Shown: in pieces, positions 54,373-62,068 of the stretch
Position numbering within the stretch: the stretch's first letter is position 1
How the letters are laid out: each line of letters starts with the position of its first letter
Position numbers and translations under genes: made by a program
Assembly: GCF_037940415.1 (NCBI RefSeq)
Contig: NZ_CP149798.1
Location: 5,117,001-5,181,000, forward strand
Length of the DNA stretch: 64,000 nucleotides
Reading direction: 5' to 3'
DNA from: Streptomyces sp. f51
GTDB lineage: Bacteria > Actinomycetota > Actinomycetes > Streptomycetales > Streptomycetaceae
The notes under the pieces: model-generated
Seen by the model: the letters and a program-made list of their open reading frames with translations, nothing else
Told to the model about the DNA's origin: nothing
Database searches by the model: none

Positions 54373-54462
54373 TCCCGGGGCACGGCGGGGCGCCACGGCC
54401 CGGGGAGGGTGTGGCGCGGGGGCGCGTGAAGATCGCGCAAAAAGGGTGGTTACCCTCGTGCC

Positions 54463-54804
54463 ATGAAGAAGAGCGTGTTGACCCGCTACCGCGTCATGGC
54501 CTACGTCACCGGCGTGCTGCTGGTTCTGCTGTGCCTCAGCATGATCGCCAAGTACGGCATGGGCATCGACGGGGCCGCGGACTTCACCCGTGTCGTCGCG
54601 ATCGCGCACGGCTGGCTGTACGTCGTCTACCTGATCTTCGCCTTCGACCTGGGCTCCAAGGCGAAGTGGCCGGTCGGCAAGCAGCTCTGGGTGCTGCTGG
54701 CGGGCACGATCCCCACGGCCGCCTTCTTCGTGGAGCGCCGCATCAGCCACGAGCTGGAGTCCAAGGTCGCGGACGCCACCGCTCCCGCGGTCGCCAAGGC
54801 CTGA
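54463..54804 (+). CDS. DUF3817 membrane protein (second copy)
   Basis: A 113-residue, three-helix protein: VMAYVTGVLLVLLCLSMIAK, VVAIAHGWLYVVYLIFAFDLG and LWVLLAGTIPTAAFFVERRI. The His-Gly in helix 2 and the final 'P.a.FFvER' pattern match DUF3817 and the copy at 45439, but identity is moderate, so it is an old paralogue rather than a recent duplicate. A perfect terminator follows, separating it from icmA. Confidence 0.9.
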   Translation: MKKSVLTRYRVMAYVTGVLLVLLCLSMIAKYGMGIDGAADFTRVVAIAHGWLYVVYLIFAFDLGSKAKWPVGKQLWVLLAGTIPTAAFFVERRISHELESKVADATAPAVAKA

Positions 54805-54809
54805 TCCAC

Positions 54810-54835
54810 ACCGCCGTACGGGACCGTACGGCGGT
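54810..54835 (+). terminator. Terminator after second DUF3817 gene
   Basis: Perfect arms ACCGCCGTACGG (54810-54821) and CCGTACGGCGGT (54824-54835), followed by TT. The effective loop is four bases (GGAC-type). Confidence 0.85.
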
Positions 54836-54847
54836 TTGCCATCGACA

Positions 54848-54869
54848 TTTACTAGGACGTCCTAGTAAA
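54848..54869. promoter_or_regulatory. 22-bp perfect palindrome upstream of icmA
   Basis: Half-sites TTTACTAGGAC (54848-54858) and GTCCTAGTAAA (54859-54869) are exact reverse complements without a spacer. The site ends nine bases before the icmA ATG and overlaps the only AT-rich, -10-like sequence there (TAGTAAAT), so a bound protein would block transcription. The regulator is not known from this sequence. Confidence 0.85.
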
Positions 54870-54878
54870 TTCGAGGGT

Positions 54879-56579
54879 ATGGACGCTCACGCCATCGAGG
54901 AAGGCCGCCGACGCTGGCAGGCCCGTTACGACGCTTCGCGCAAGCGCGAGGCCGACTTCACCACGCTCTCCGGTGATCCCGTGGAGCCGGTGTACGGTCC
55001 CCGGCCCGGGGACAACTACGAAGGCTTCGAGCAGATCGGCTGGCCCGGGGAGTACCCCTTCACCCGCGGGCTGTACGCGACCGGCTACCGGGGCCGCACC
55101 TGGACCATCCGGCAGTTCGCCGGGTTCGGCAACGCCGAGCAGACCAACGAGCGCTACAAGATGATCCTCGCCAACGGCGGCGGAGGACTCTCCGTGGCCT
55201 TCGACATGCCGACGCTGATGGGCCGCGACTCGGACGACCCCCGTTCGCTCGGCGAGGTCGGGCACTGCGGTGTCGCGATCGACTCGGCGGCCGACATGGA
55301 GGTCCTCTTCCAGGACATCCCCCTCGGTGACGTCACCACGTCGATGACGATCAGCGGTCCCGCGGTGCCGGTCTTCTGCATGTACCTGGTCGCCGCCGAG
55401 CGCCAGGGCATCGACCCCGCCGTGCTGAACGGCACGCTCCAGACCGACATCTTCAAGGAGTACATCGCGCAGAAGGAGTGGCTCTTCCAGCCCGAGCCGC
55501 ATCTGCGCCTCATCGGCGACCTGATGGAGCACTGCGCCGAGAAGATCCCGGCGTACAAGCCGCTGTCCGTCTCCGGCTACCACATCCGCGAGGCCGGCTC
55601 CACGGCCGCTCAGGAGCTCGCCTACACGCTGGCGGACGGCTTCGGCTACGTCGAACTGGGGCTGTCCCGCGGCCTCGACGTGAACGTCTTCGCTCCCGGC
55701 CTCTCCTTCTTCTTCGACGCGCACGTCGACTTCTTCGAGGAGATCGCCAAGTTCCGCGCGGCGCGCCGGATCTGGGCCCGCTGGATGCGGGACGTGTACG
55801 GCGCCACCTCCGAGAAGGCGCAGTGGCTGCGCTTCCACACGCAGACCGCCGGTGTCTCGCTGACGGCCCAGCAGCCGTACAACAACGTCGTACGCACCGC
55901 CGTGGAGGCGCTCGCGGCGGTCCTCGGCGGCACGAACTCGCTGCACACCAACGCCCTGGACGAGACCCTGGCCCTGCCCTCCGAGCAGGCGGCCGAGATC
56001 GCCCTGCGGACCCAGCAGGTGCTGATGGAGGAGACCGGCGTCGCCAACGTCGCCGACCCGCTGGGCGGTTCCTGGTACGTCGAGCAGCTCACCGACCGGA
56101 TCGAGGCCGACGCGGAGAAGATCTTCGAGCAGATCAAGGAGCGCGGGCTGCGGGCGCACCCGGACGGGAAGCACCCCATCGGTCCCATCACCTCCGGCAT
56201 CCTGCGCGGGATCGAGGACGGCTGGTTCACCGGCGAGATCGCCGAGTCGGCGTTCCAGTACCAGCGGTCGGTGGAGAAGGGCGACAAGCGGGTCGTCGGT
56301 GTCAACGTCCACCACGGGTCCGTGACCGGCGACCTGGAGATCCTGCGGGTCAGCCACGAGGTGGAGCGCGAGCAGGTGCGGGTGCTGGGTTCGCGCAAGT
56401 CGGGCCGCGACGAGGGAGCGGTGCGGGGGGCGCTGGACGCCATGCTCGGCGCCGCGCGCGACGGTTCGAACATGATCGCTCCCATGCTCGACGCGGTTCG
56501 TGCCGAGGCGACCCTGGGGGAGATCTGCGGGGTCCTGCGGGACGAGTGGGGCATCTACATCGAGCCGGCAGGCTTCTGA
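54879..56579 (+). CDS. icmA: Isobutyryl-CoA mutase large subunit
   Basis: A 566-residue TIM-barrel subunit of adenosylcobalamin-dependent isobutyryl-CoA mutase, which interconverts isobutyryl-CoA and n-butyryl-CoA. Two substrate-pocket residues separate it from methylmalonyl-CoA mutase: F80 (RQFAGFGN; Tyr in MCM) and Q198 (EYIAQKEW; Arg in MCM). No B12-binding domain follows, so the small subunit IcmB must come from elsewhere. ATG 54879 gives the exact family length; GAGGG lies only one base before it, so initiation may depend on a short or absent leader. A 22-bp palindrome sits just upstream. Confidence 0.97.
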   Translation: MDAHAIEEGRRRWQARYDASRKREADFTTLSGDPVEPVYGPRPGDNYEGFEQIGWPGEYPFTRGLYATGYRGRTWTIRQFAGFGNAEQTNERYKMILANGGGGLSVAFDMPTLMGRDSDDPRSLGEVGHCGVAIDSAADMEVLFQDIPLGDVTTSMTISGPAVPVFCMYLVAAERQGIDPAVLNGTLQTDIFKEYIAQKEWLFQPEPHLRLIGDLMEHCAEKIPAYKPLSVSGYHIREAGSTAAQELAYTLADGFGYVELGLSRGLDVNVFAPGLSFFFDAHVDFFEEIAKFRAARRIWARWMRDVYGATSEKAQWLRFHTQTAGVSLTAQQPYNNVVRTAVEALAAVLGGTNSLHTNALDETLALPSEQAAEIALRTQQVLMEETGVANVADPLGGSWYVEQLTDRIEADAEKIFEQIKERGLRAHPDGKHPIGPITSGILRGIEDGWFTGEIAESAFQYQRSVEKGDKRVVGVNVHHGSVTGDLEILRVSHEVEREQVRVLGSRKSGRDEGAVRGALDAMLGAARDGSNMIAPMLDAVRAEATLGEICGVLRDEWGIYIEPAGF

Positions 56580-56587
56580 CCGACCCT

Positions 56588-56634
56588 GGGCCCCCGTGCT
56601 CCTGGCTCTGCCCGAGCCAGGGGTTCGGGGGCCC
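56588..56634 (+). terminator. Terminator after icmA
   Basis: Outer arms GGGCCCCCG (56588-56596) and CGGGGGCCC (56626-56634), and inner arms CCTGGCTC (56601-56608) and GAGCCAGG (56614-56621). Confidence 0.85.
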
Positions 56635-56707
56635 TTGCGGTACCGGTGAGCGTCCGCCCGCGCCAGAGGCCTTCTCTCGCCCCCTCCGCCCCTACCCAAC
56701 CCGTACC

Positions 56708-56758
56708 CGGGGGCTCCGCCCCCGGACCCCCGCTCCTCAAACGCCGGAGGGGCTGAAA
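56708..56758. repeat. Dispersed Streptomyces intergenic repeat
   Basis: The stretch with GGGGGCTCCGCCCCC, CTCCTCAAACGCCGGAGGGG and the end GCTGAAA matches a short element seen at many intergenic sites in Streptomyces genomes. It contains two hairpins. It lies in the 300-base gap between the icmA terminator and the convergent TetR gene, which holds no gene. Confidence 0.7.
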
Positions 56759-56879
56759 CTCACGGACGTGAGGGGACGTGTCGGTGCATCGATGGCCGTC
56801 GCCACCGACGCCCACACCTCATCCAACGGCGACGGCCTGATGCACCGGCACGGCCCCGACCCCCCACCGGACCGGTGGC

Positions 56880-57524
56880 TCAGTCCGCCGTAGGCGTCGT
56901 CGCGCCGGTCAGCCCGAACAGCAGGACCTGGGTGAAGGCGCGCACCCAGGGCTCGTCGGCGGGTTCCGCGCTGACCAGGGTGCGATGGACGACCGCCCCC
57001 GCGACCACGTCGAAGATCAGCGCGGCGGTGCGGTCGGCGGCGGCCGGGTCCGACTCCGGGGGCAGTTCGCCGCGCGCCTGGGCCCGGGCGCGGCCCTCCA
57101 TCACCAGGCGCTTCTGCCGGTCGACGATGGACGTGCGGATGCGCTCGCGCAGCGGCTCGTCCCGGGTGGACTCCGCGACCACGGCCATCAGCGCCGTCTT
57201 CGCCTCCGGGCGGTCCAGGATCGCCGCGAACTGGAGCACCACACCCTCGATGTCGGCGGCCAGACTGCCCCGGTCCGGGAGCTCCAGCTCGTCGAAGAGC
57301 TCGGCCACCGCGTCGACGACCAGTTCGTTCTTGCCCGCCCAGCGGCGGTAGAGGGTCGTTTTGGCCACCCCCGCGAGGGTCGCCACGTACCCCAAGGTCA
57401 GCTTGGACCAGCCCAGTTCGACCAGGGCCGTGCGCGTCGCCTCCAGGATCGCGGCGTCCGCGGCGGCGCTGCGGGGGCGGCCCGTACGGGCGGCCTGGGA
57501 GCGACATTGCATGCCGTTGACCAT
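56880..57524 (-). CDS. TetR-family transcriptional regulator
   Basis: A 214-residue regulator. The DNA-binding helices read AAILEATRTALVELGWSKLTLGYVATLAGVAKTTLYRRWAGKNELVVDAV, which is the typical TetR N-terminus; the C-terminal domain (about 85-205) is a TetR_C-type ligand fold. The start is uncertain among ATG 57524, ATG 57512 and GTG 57539; the first has GGTGA about ten bases before it. An ATATC/GATAT inverted repeat (57523-57549) overlaps the start and a perfect 17-bp palindrome lies at 57619, both possible operators. It is divergent from the thioredoxin-TPR gene. Confidence 0.9.
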   Translation of the reverse strand: MVNGMQCRSQAARTGRPRSAAADAAILEATRTALVELGWSKLTLGYVATLAGVAKTTLYRRWAGKNELVVDAVAELFDELELPDRGSLAADIEGVVLQFAAILDRPEAKTALMAVVAESTRDEPLRERIRTSIVDRQKRLVMEGRARAQARGELPPESDPAAADRTAALIFDVVAGAVVHRTLVSAEPADEPWVRAFTQVLLFGLTGATTPTAD

Positions 57525-57618
57525 ATCCGGCCGCTTCACCGGCCGATATCCGGCGGTTGCGTGAAGCCGTGAGGGAGATCACCGGAAGACGGTGCACGGG
57601 CGTGCCTCCGTACAGTTA

Positions 57619-57635
57619 CGCTACGACTCGTAGCG
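57619..57635. promoter_or_regulatory. 17-bp palindrome between TetR and thioredoxin-TPR genes
   Basis: CGCTACGA (57619-57626) and TCGTAGCG (57628-57635) are exact reverse complements with one base between. It lies in the 234-base divergent gap. Length and symmetry fit a TetR-dimer operator. Confidence 0.7.
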
Positions 57636-57758
57636 AAAGCTCGACCGCGGCGACAACCGCACGGGCGCCAGGTGGGGACCCGGCGCCGAACAGGCCTGAC
57701 ACAGCCTGGCTTTCACGACGCTTTTCACACGTGCGCGAGGAAGGGGGAGGATGTACTC

Positions 57759-58733
57759 ATGCAGCCACGGAACATGTCCATGAGCGGAGTCGTCGACCTC
57801 GCCGCGGTGAAGGCGGCCCAAGAGGCCAAGGCGAAGGCGGAGCAGGCGCGCGCCGAAGCGGCCAGGCAGGGCGGAGGCGGGGCCGTGACACCCGCGAGTC
57901 TCGTCATCGACGTCGACGAGGCCGGATTCGAGCTGGACGTCCTCCAGCGCTCCACCGAGGTGCCCGTCGTCATCGACTTCTGGGCCGAGTGGTGCGAGCC
58001 CTGCAAGCAGCTGAGCCCGCTCCTGGAGCGGCTGGCCGTCGAGTACAACGGCCGCTTCGTCCTCGCGAAGATCGACGTCGACGCCAATCAGATGCTGATG
58101 CAGCAGTTCGGGGTCCAGGGGATCCCGGCCGTCTTCGCGGTGGTGGCCGGACAGGCCCTGCCGCTCTTCCAGGGAGCCGCCGCCGAGGCGCAGATCCGCG
58201 GGACCCTCGACCAGCTCGTCCAGGTGGCCGAGCAGCGCTTCGGCCTGACCGGTCTGACGGTCGACGCGGACGCGACCGCGGGCGCGCCCCCCGTGGCGCG
58301 GGAGGTGCCGGCCGGACCGTACGACGCGCTCCTGGAGGCCGCCGTACAGGCCCTGGACGCGGGCGACTTCGGCGGTGCCGTCCAGGCGTACAAGAACGTG
58401 CTGAGCGACGACCCGGGCAACACGGAGGCCAAACTGGGCCTGGCGCAGGCCGAGTTGCTCCAGCGCGTGCAGGGCCTCGACCCGCAGAAGGTGCGCCGGG
58501 ACGCCGCGGACAGGCCCGCCGACGTGGCGGCGCAGATCGCGGGGGCCGACCTGGACCTCGTCGGCGGCCACGTGGAGGACGCCTTCGGGCGGCTCATCGA
58601 CACGGTGCGGCGCACGGCGGGCGACGACAGGGACGCCGTACGCGTGCGGCTGCTGGAGCTCTTCGAGGTGGTCGGCGCCGACGACCCGCGCGTGGTCGCG
58701 GCGCGACGGGCGCTCGCCCGGGCGCTGTTCTGA
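57759..58733 (+). CDS. Thioredoxin-domain protein with C-terminal TPR region (YbbN/CnoX-like)
   Basis: A 324-residue protein. A charged N-terminal helix (VKAAQEAKAKAEQARAEAARQG, about 17-37) precedes a thioredoxin domain (about 55-155) with active site WCEPC (C79, C82), then TPR-like helices (AAVQALDAGDFGGAVQAYKNVLSDDPGNTEAKLGLAQAELL). In proteobacteria YbbN/CnoX is a chaperone-like redox protein that holds oxidised clients; here both Cys are kept, so redox activity is plausible. ATG 57759 follows GGAAGGGGGAGG (57739-57750). The divergent TetR gene may control it. Confidence 0.92.
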   Translation: MQPRNMSMSGVVDLAAVKAAQEAKAKAEQARAEAARQGGGGAVTPASLVIDVDEAGFELDVLQRSTEVPVVIDFWAEWCEPCKQLSPLLERLAVEYNGRFVLAKIDVDANQMLMQQFGVQGIPAVFAVVAGQALPLFQGAAAEAQIRGTLDQLVQVAEQRFGLTGLTVDADATAGAPPVAREVPAGPYDALLEAAVQALDAGDFGGAVQAYKNVLSDDPGNTEAKLGLAQAELLQRVQGLDPQKVRRDAADRPADVAAQIAGADLDLVGGHVEDAFGRLIDTVRRTAGDDRDAVRVRLLELFEVVGADDPRVVAARRALARALF

Positions 58734-59357
58734 CCAGTCCGTAAACGCCAGGGCTTGTGATGCCCGGGTGAAAGATTGGCCGACAGGGACGGATGTGGCC
58801 GCGCTTTACCAAAACTTGGTAAACGCGGCCGCTGTTACTCGTAGTAAGTCGAGACCGTTGAACTGTCCGGTTCCGTCCGGGATTTGACCACTGCGTCACC
58901 CCCGGTGGTGCCACCCTGCGTCGCCACCCGATGCCGCCCGGTCGTACTTCGGTTATCCCGCCGTTACTAGCCAGTAACGAACCCCCTTGTGCGCGCGGCG
59001 AGAATGCACCACGATCGGCGACGCTCGGTCCATTCCCGCACCCCGACACCCAATCGGGCCCGCGGACTTTCTGGGTCCCCACCGAGTAGGGCCGACAGCA
59101 GTGCGATCGGTTCTTGGGCAGGGGGGTCTTCGCCGTCCGGCGGAGCCTGTCCAGCAGGTTGTGCGTGATGTGTGTCAGGCGCGACCAGTGGTTGTCGCTC
59201 GGGGGTGATCGCCGGTGATTCGGGTGCAGTCCGCACCAACGGGTACAGGCGCTCTCCTTCCCGAGGACGTAGCACTTCTCCCATCCCTGCCCGGCTGAGC
59301 CGCCGCAATGTGGCAGTCAGGGCCAGGAGATGTACGTCCGAGAAGGAGGAAAAAATT
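58734..59357 (+). other. 624-base non-coding region with three inverted repeats
   Basis: No gene can be supported on either strand. Three inverted repeats stand out: TTTACCAA/TTGGTAAA (58805-58823), TTACT/AGTAA (58835-58847) and CGTTACT/AGTAACG (58962-58979). All contain a TTAC/GTAA core and lie within 175 bases. The stretch from 58980 to the DUF6230 start is probably promoter and leader for that cassette. Its length and the repeated core suggest regulated expression. Confidence 0.6.
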
Positions 59358-59990
59358 ATGTCCCAGGTGCGTGGCGGGACCAGATGGAAGCGGTTCGCCG
59401 TCGTCATGGTGCCCAGCGTGGCAGCCACGGCAGCGATAGGTGTCGCCCTCGCGCAGGGTGCCCTCGCCGCTTCGTTCAGTGTCTCCGGCCAGTCCTTCAA
59501 GGTGTCCGCGGACAAGCTTGACGGTCAGGGCTTCTCGCAGTACGGCGCCCTCGACCAGGGCACCGGTCTCGACGGCAAGGCGGCGCTGCACCCCGTCGCG
59601 GTGTCGGCGTTCAAGAGCGCCGACATCACCGGCATGTGCCAGTCCGTCGTCACTCCGGACATCCCGCTGCTCGGTTCCGTCAGCCTCGTGCTGAAGGCCG
59701 GCGGCAGTGGTACGCCGGTGCACGCCGACAACCTGTACATCGATGTCCAGGACCTCGCCGCCGACGCGACGTTCAAGAACATCGACATCGGTGTTGCCGC
59801 CAAGGACGCCAGCAAGGGTCCGGGCATGAAGGGCGGCGGCGAGCAGGCCAACCCCTACGGGTTCGCCCAGCAGGCCGAGTCGGCCACGCTGACCGACGTG
59901 AAGCAGACGGCGTGGGCGACCACCGCCGGCACGTTCAAGCTCAGCGGTCTGAAGATGTCGGTGTCCGCGGGCACCCACGAGTGCTACTAA
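59358..59990 (+). CDS. DUF6230 exported protein
   Basis: A 210-residue protein. A basic N-terminus and hydrophobic segment (RWKRFAVVMVPSVAATAAIGVALAQGALAASF) form a signal peptide or anchor, followed by a beta-rich domain with two Cys (GMCQSVVTPDIPLLG and THECY at the end) that could form a disulfide. Relatives in Streptomyces have sometimes been annotated as cholesterol esterase, but no Ser-His-Asp or GxSxG motif is visible, so no enzyme activity is claimed. A strong AAGGAGG at 59343-59349 suggests high expression. It heads a three-gene same-strand cassette. Confidence 0.85.
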   Translation: MSQVRGGTRWKRFAVVMVPSVAATAAIGVALAQGALAASFSVSGQSFKVSADKLDGQGFSQYGALDQGTGLDGKAALHPVAVSAFKSADITGMCQSVVTPDIPLLGSVSLVLKAGGSGTPVHADNLYIDVQDLAADATFKNIDIGVAAKDASKGPGMKGGGEQANPYGFAQQAESATLTDVKQTAWATTAGTFKLSGLKMSVSAGTHECY

Positions 59991-60110
59991 GCACCTCAGG
60001 GGTGGGCGAGGAGGCTCAGGCCGCTTCGCCCACCCCGCCGCTCCGCCCGTCGTACGCGGAGCACTCAACGCGTACTTCTCACAGCAATGCCGTTCCAGGG
60101 AGCTGTTTCC

Positions 60111-60686
60111 ATGAGCGCCGAGACTCCTGCCGCGCCCGGCCAGAACGATGAGCACTACCTCCAGGTGTTCCGGCGGAACTTCCGTGAATGGAGGGGCGAT
60201 CGCCCGTTCTGGGCGGGTCTGTACATCGTGTTCGGCGGTTTTCCCATCGCCTACTTCCCGTACGCGCACCTGCACCTCGGGCACTTGACGCTGGCGATGT
60301 CCACCACCGCCGGAGCCGGTTCCCTGATCATCGGCGTGCTCCTCGTCGTGCTCGGGATCAGCCTCTGGTTCCAGAAGCACGTGCGGACGTTCGCGGGTGT
60401 CGCCGCGATCCTCCTCGCCCTGGTGTCCATTCCGGTGGCCAACCTGGGCGGCTTCCTGATCGGCTTCCTGTTCGCCCTTCTCGGCGGCGCCATGGCGGTC
60501 TCCTGGGTTCCCGGGGAACCCGAGGAGGGCTACGCCGCGTCGAAGTCCCTCGACCAGCAGGACGTGCCGCAGGCCGCGGTGTCCGAGACGGTCGGGCCCG
60601 AGGCGGCGGGCGGCGCGGGCGACCCGAACGATCTGTCAGGAACGAGCCCGACCAACGGGGCGAACGGGAGGCACAGTGCCGGCTGA
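60111..60686 (+). CDS. DUF6114 membrane protein
   Basis: A 191-residue protein with four membrane segments: PFWAGLYIVFGGFPIAYF, TTAGAGSLIIGVLLVVLGISLWF, VRTFAGVAAILLALVSIPVA and FLIGFLFALLGGAMAVSW. The N-terminal REWRGDRPFWAGLY is conserved in DUF6114. A Pro/Gly/Asn-rich soluble tail of about 60 residues follows. Function is unknown. AGGGAG at 60097-60102 sets ATG 60111. The next gene begins within or just after its end, which indicates an operon. Confidence 0.87.
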   Translation: MSAETPAAPGQNDEHYLQVFRRNFREWRGDRPFWAGLYIVFGGFPIAYFPYAHLHLGHLTLAMSTTAGAGSLIIGVLLVVLGISLWFQKHVRTFAGVAAILLALVSIPVANLGGFLIGFLFALLGGAMAVSWVPGEPEEGYAASKSLDQQDVPQAAVSETVGPEAAGGAGDPNDLSGTSPTNGANGRHSAG

Positions 60687-60723
60687 CGAGGTGACCCACG
60701 GGACTGATGTGGAGGAGTCCCGT

Positions 60724-61977
60724 GTGAGAACCGGGCCGCGCCACGCGGCCCCGAGGAAGCCGCTGTTCACCAGGTTCCAGATGCCCGCCGGCAAGGTGAT
60801 CGCCATAGCGGCGATGCCGACGGCGGTCCTCATGGGCATGGGCTTCACCCCGACGCTCGCGCAGGCCGACGACCACTCCACCTCCAAGAGCCTCACGGCC
60901 GAGGAGTACCAGGCGTGCGTCGAGGCCGTCACGGGCAAGGACGCGCCGGACACGGCGTCGCCCTCCCCCTCGGCCAGCGCGAGCTCCTCCTCACCCGAGG
61001 CCACGCCGAGCCCCTCCGCGTCGTCGGACTCGGGCGCCAAGGACACGACCTCTTCGTCGGATTCAGGTTCCGACGACAAGGCCGGGCCCACCGCGACCCC
61101 GTCCGCCTCGGCGAGCACGCAGGACAAGGCCGCGGACAGCGCCGCGTCCACGCCGACCCCCTCGGCGTCCGAGAGCAGCAAGAACCCGCTCGACCCCCTG
61201 GGTGTCGGTGACGCCATCAAGGACATCCTCACGCCCGACGAGACGGCGAGCTCCACCCCGGAGCCGTCCGCGTCGCCGAGCGCGAGCGCGAGCACCGGCT
61301 CGGGCACGTCGGACGGCACGGGCGCCACGGACACGGCCAAGGACACGGCCGGCAAGGTCACCAAGACGGTCGAGGACACCACCGACAAGGTCACCGACAC
61401 CGCGTCGAAGGCGGCCTCGGACGCCACCGAAGCGGCCAAGGACACGGCCGCCGCGGTCACCGAGTCGCCCAGCCCGTCCGCGAGCGCGAGCACGAACCCC
61501 GCGGACTGCCCGGTCGCCACCGACGACACGGGCGGTGTGGACAACTCGGTCGCCCTGCCGACCGATCCCTGGCACCTCGACGCCAGTTCGCTGCTCCTCA
61601 AGGGCGCCGACTACCAGGGCATAGTCAAGGTGAGGACGGCCGACGGCACCGTCAAGAAGGTGCTGAAGTACGTCATATCCGACGGCACCGACATCGGGGA
61701 CCTGCACCAGACGGTGGTGGACAAGCAGTCGGGCAAGACCTACCACGTGCAGGCCGCGGCCGGTTCGACGTCCACCATCCGCGACGGCAAGACGATCATG
61801 TACACGGAGAGCATATCGGGGAATCTGCTCGGGCTCATCCCGGTCACGTTCGACCCCGACAACCCTCCGCCGCTGAACATCCCGCTGATCTACTTCACCA
61901 AGGTGAAGGTCATTCAGGCCGGTCAGTTCGGCGGAACCCTGCACGTCCCCGGACTCCACCAGTACACGACCGGCTGA
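60724..61977 (+). CDS. Exported Ser/Thr/Pro-rich protein of the DUF6230/6114 cassette
   Basis: A 417-residue protein. A signal peptide (about 1-48, ending PTLAQA) is followed by a 190-residue low-complexity linker of Ser, Thr, Ala and Pro with SPSPSAS runs and a DTAKDTAGKVTKTVEDTTDKVTDTASKAASDATEA helical stretch, then a compact C-terminal domain (about 285-417: LLLKGADYQGIVKVRTADGTVKKVLKY...GGTLHVPGLHQY). GTG 60724 has GGAGGAG (60711-60717) six bases before it; GTG 60676 with GGGAGG is the alternative and would overlap DUF6114 by 11 bases. Probably wall-spanning. Function unknown. Confidence 0.8.
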   Translation: MRTGPRHAAPRKPLFTRFQMPAGKVIAIAAMPTAVLMGMGFTPTLAQADDHSTSKSLTAEEYQACVEAVTGKDAPDTASPSPSASASSSSPEATPSPSASSDSGAKDTTSSSDSGSDDKAGPTATPSASASTQDKAADSAASTPTPSASESSKNPLDPLGVGDAIKDILTPDETASSTPEPSASPSASASTGSGTSDGTGATDTAKDTAGKVTKTVEDTTDKVTDTASKAASDATEAAKDTAAAVTESPSPSASASTNPADCPVATDDTGGVDNSVALPTDPWHLDASSLLLKGADYQGIVKVRTADGTVKKVLKYVISDGTDIGDLHQTVVDKQSGKTYHVQAAAGSTSTIRDGKTIMYTESISGNLLGLIPVTFDPDNPPPLNIPLIYFTKVKVIQAGQFGGTLHVPGLHQYTTG

Positions 61978-62010
61978 GTCGTCCAGAGCCCGTCCGTGAG
62001 CCGCACGAAA

Positions 62011-62050
62011 CGCCGAGGGCGCCCCCTGTTCGCAGGGGGCGCCCTCGGCG
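62011..62050. terminator. Bidirectional terminator between the cassette and pyk
   Basis: Perfect 18-bp arms (62011-62028, 62033-62050) closed by a UUCG tetraloop, between convergent genes. Confidence 0.95.
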
Positions 62051-62068
62051 TCTGTACGGCGGCGGGGA

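Noticed and set aside
51256..54750. 1164-codon minus-strand open frame
   Set aside because: It crosses five supported genes and is rich in Arg, Gly, Gln and Pro, typical of a third-position GC shadow.
54836..54878. Cobalamin riboswitch before icmA
   Set aside because: Only 43 bases separate the upstream terminator from the ATG, too few for a B12 riboswitch, and no B12 box was seen.
58967..59515. 182-codon minus-strand frame near the DUF6230 leader
   Set aside because: It overlaps the DUF6230 start, has no ribosome site and no recognisable domain.
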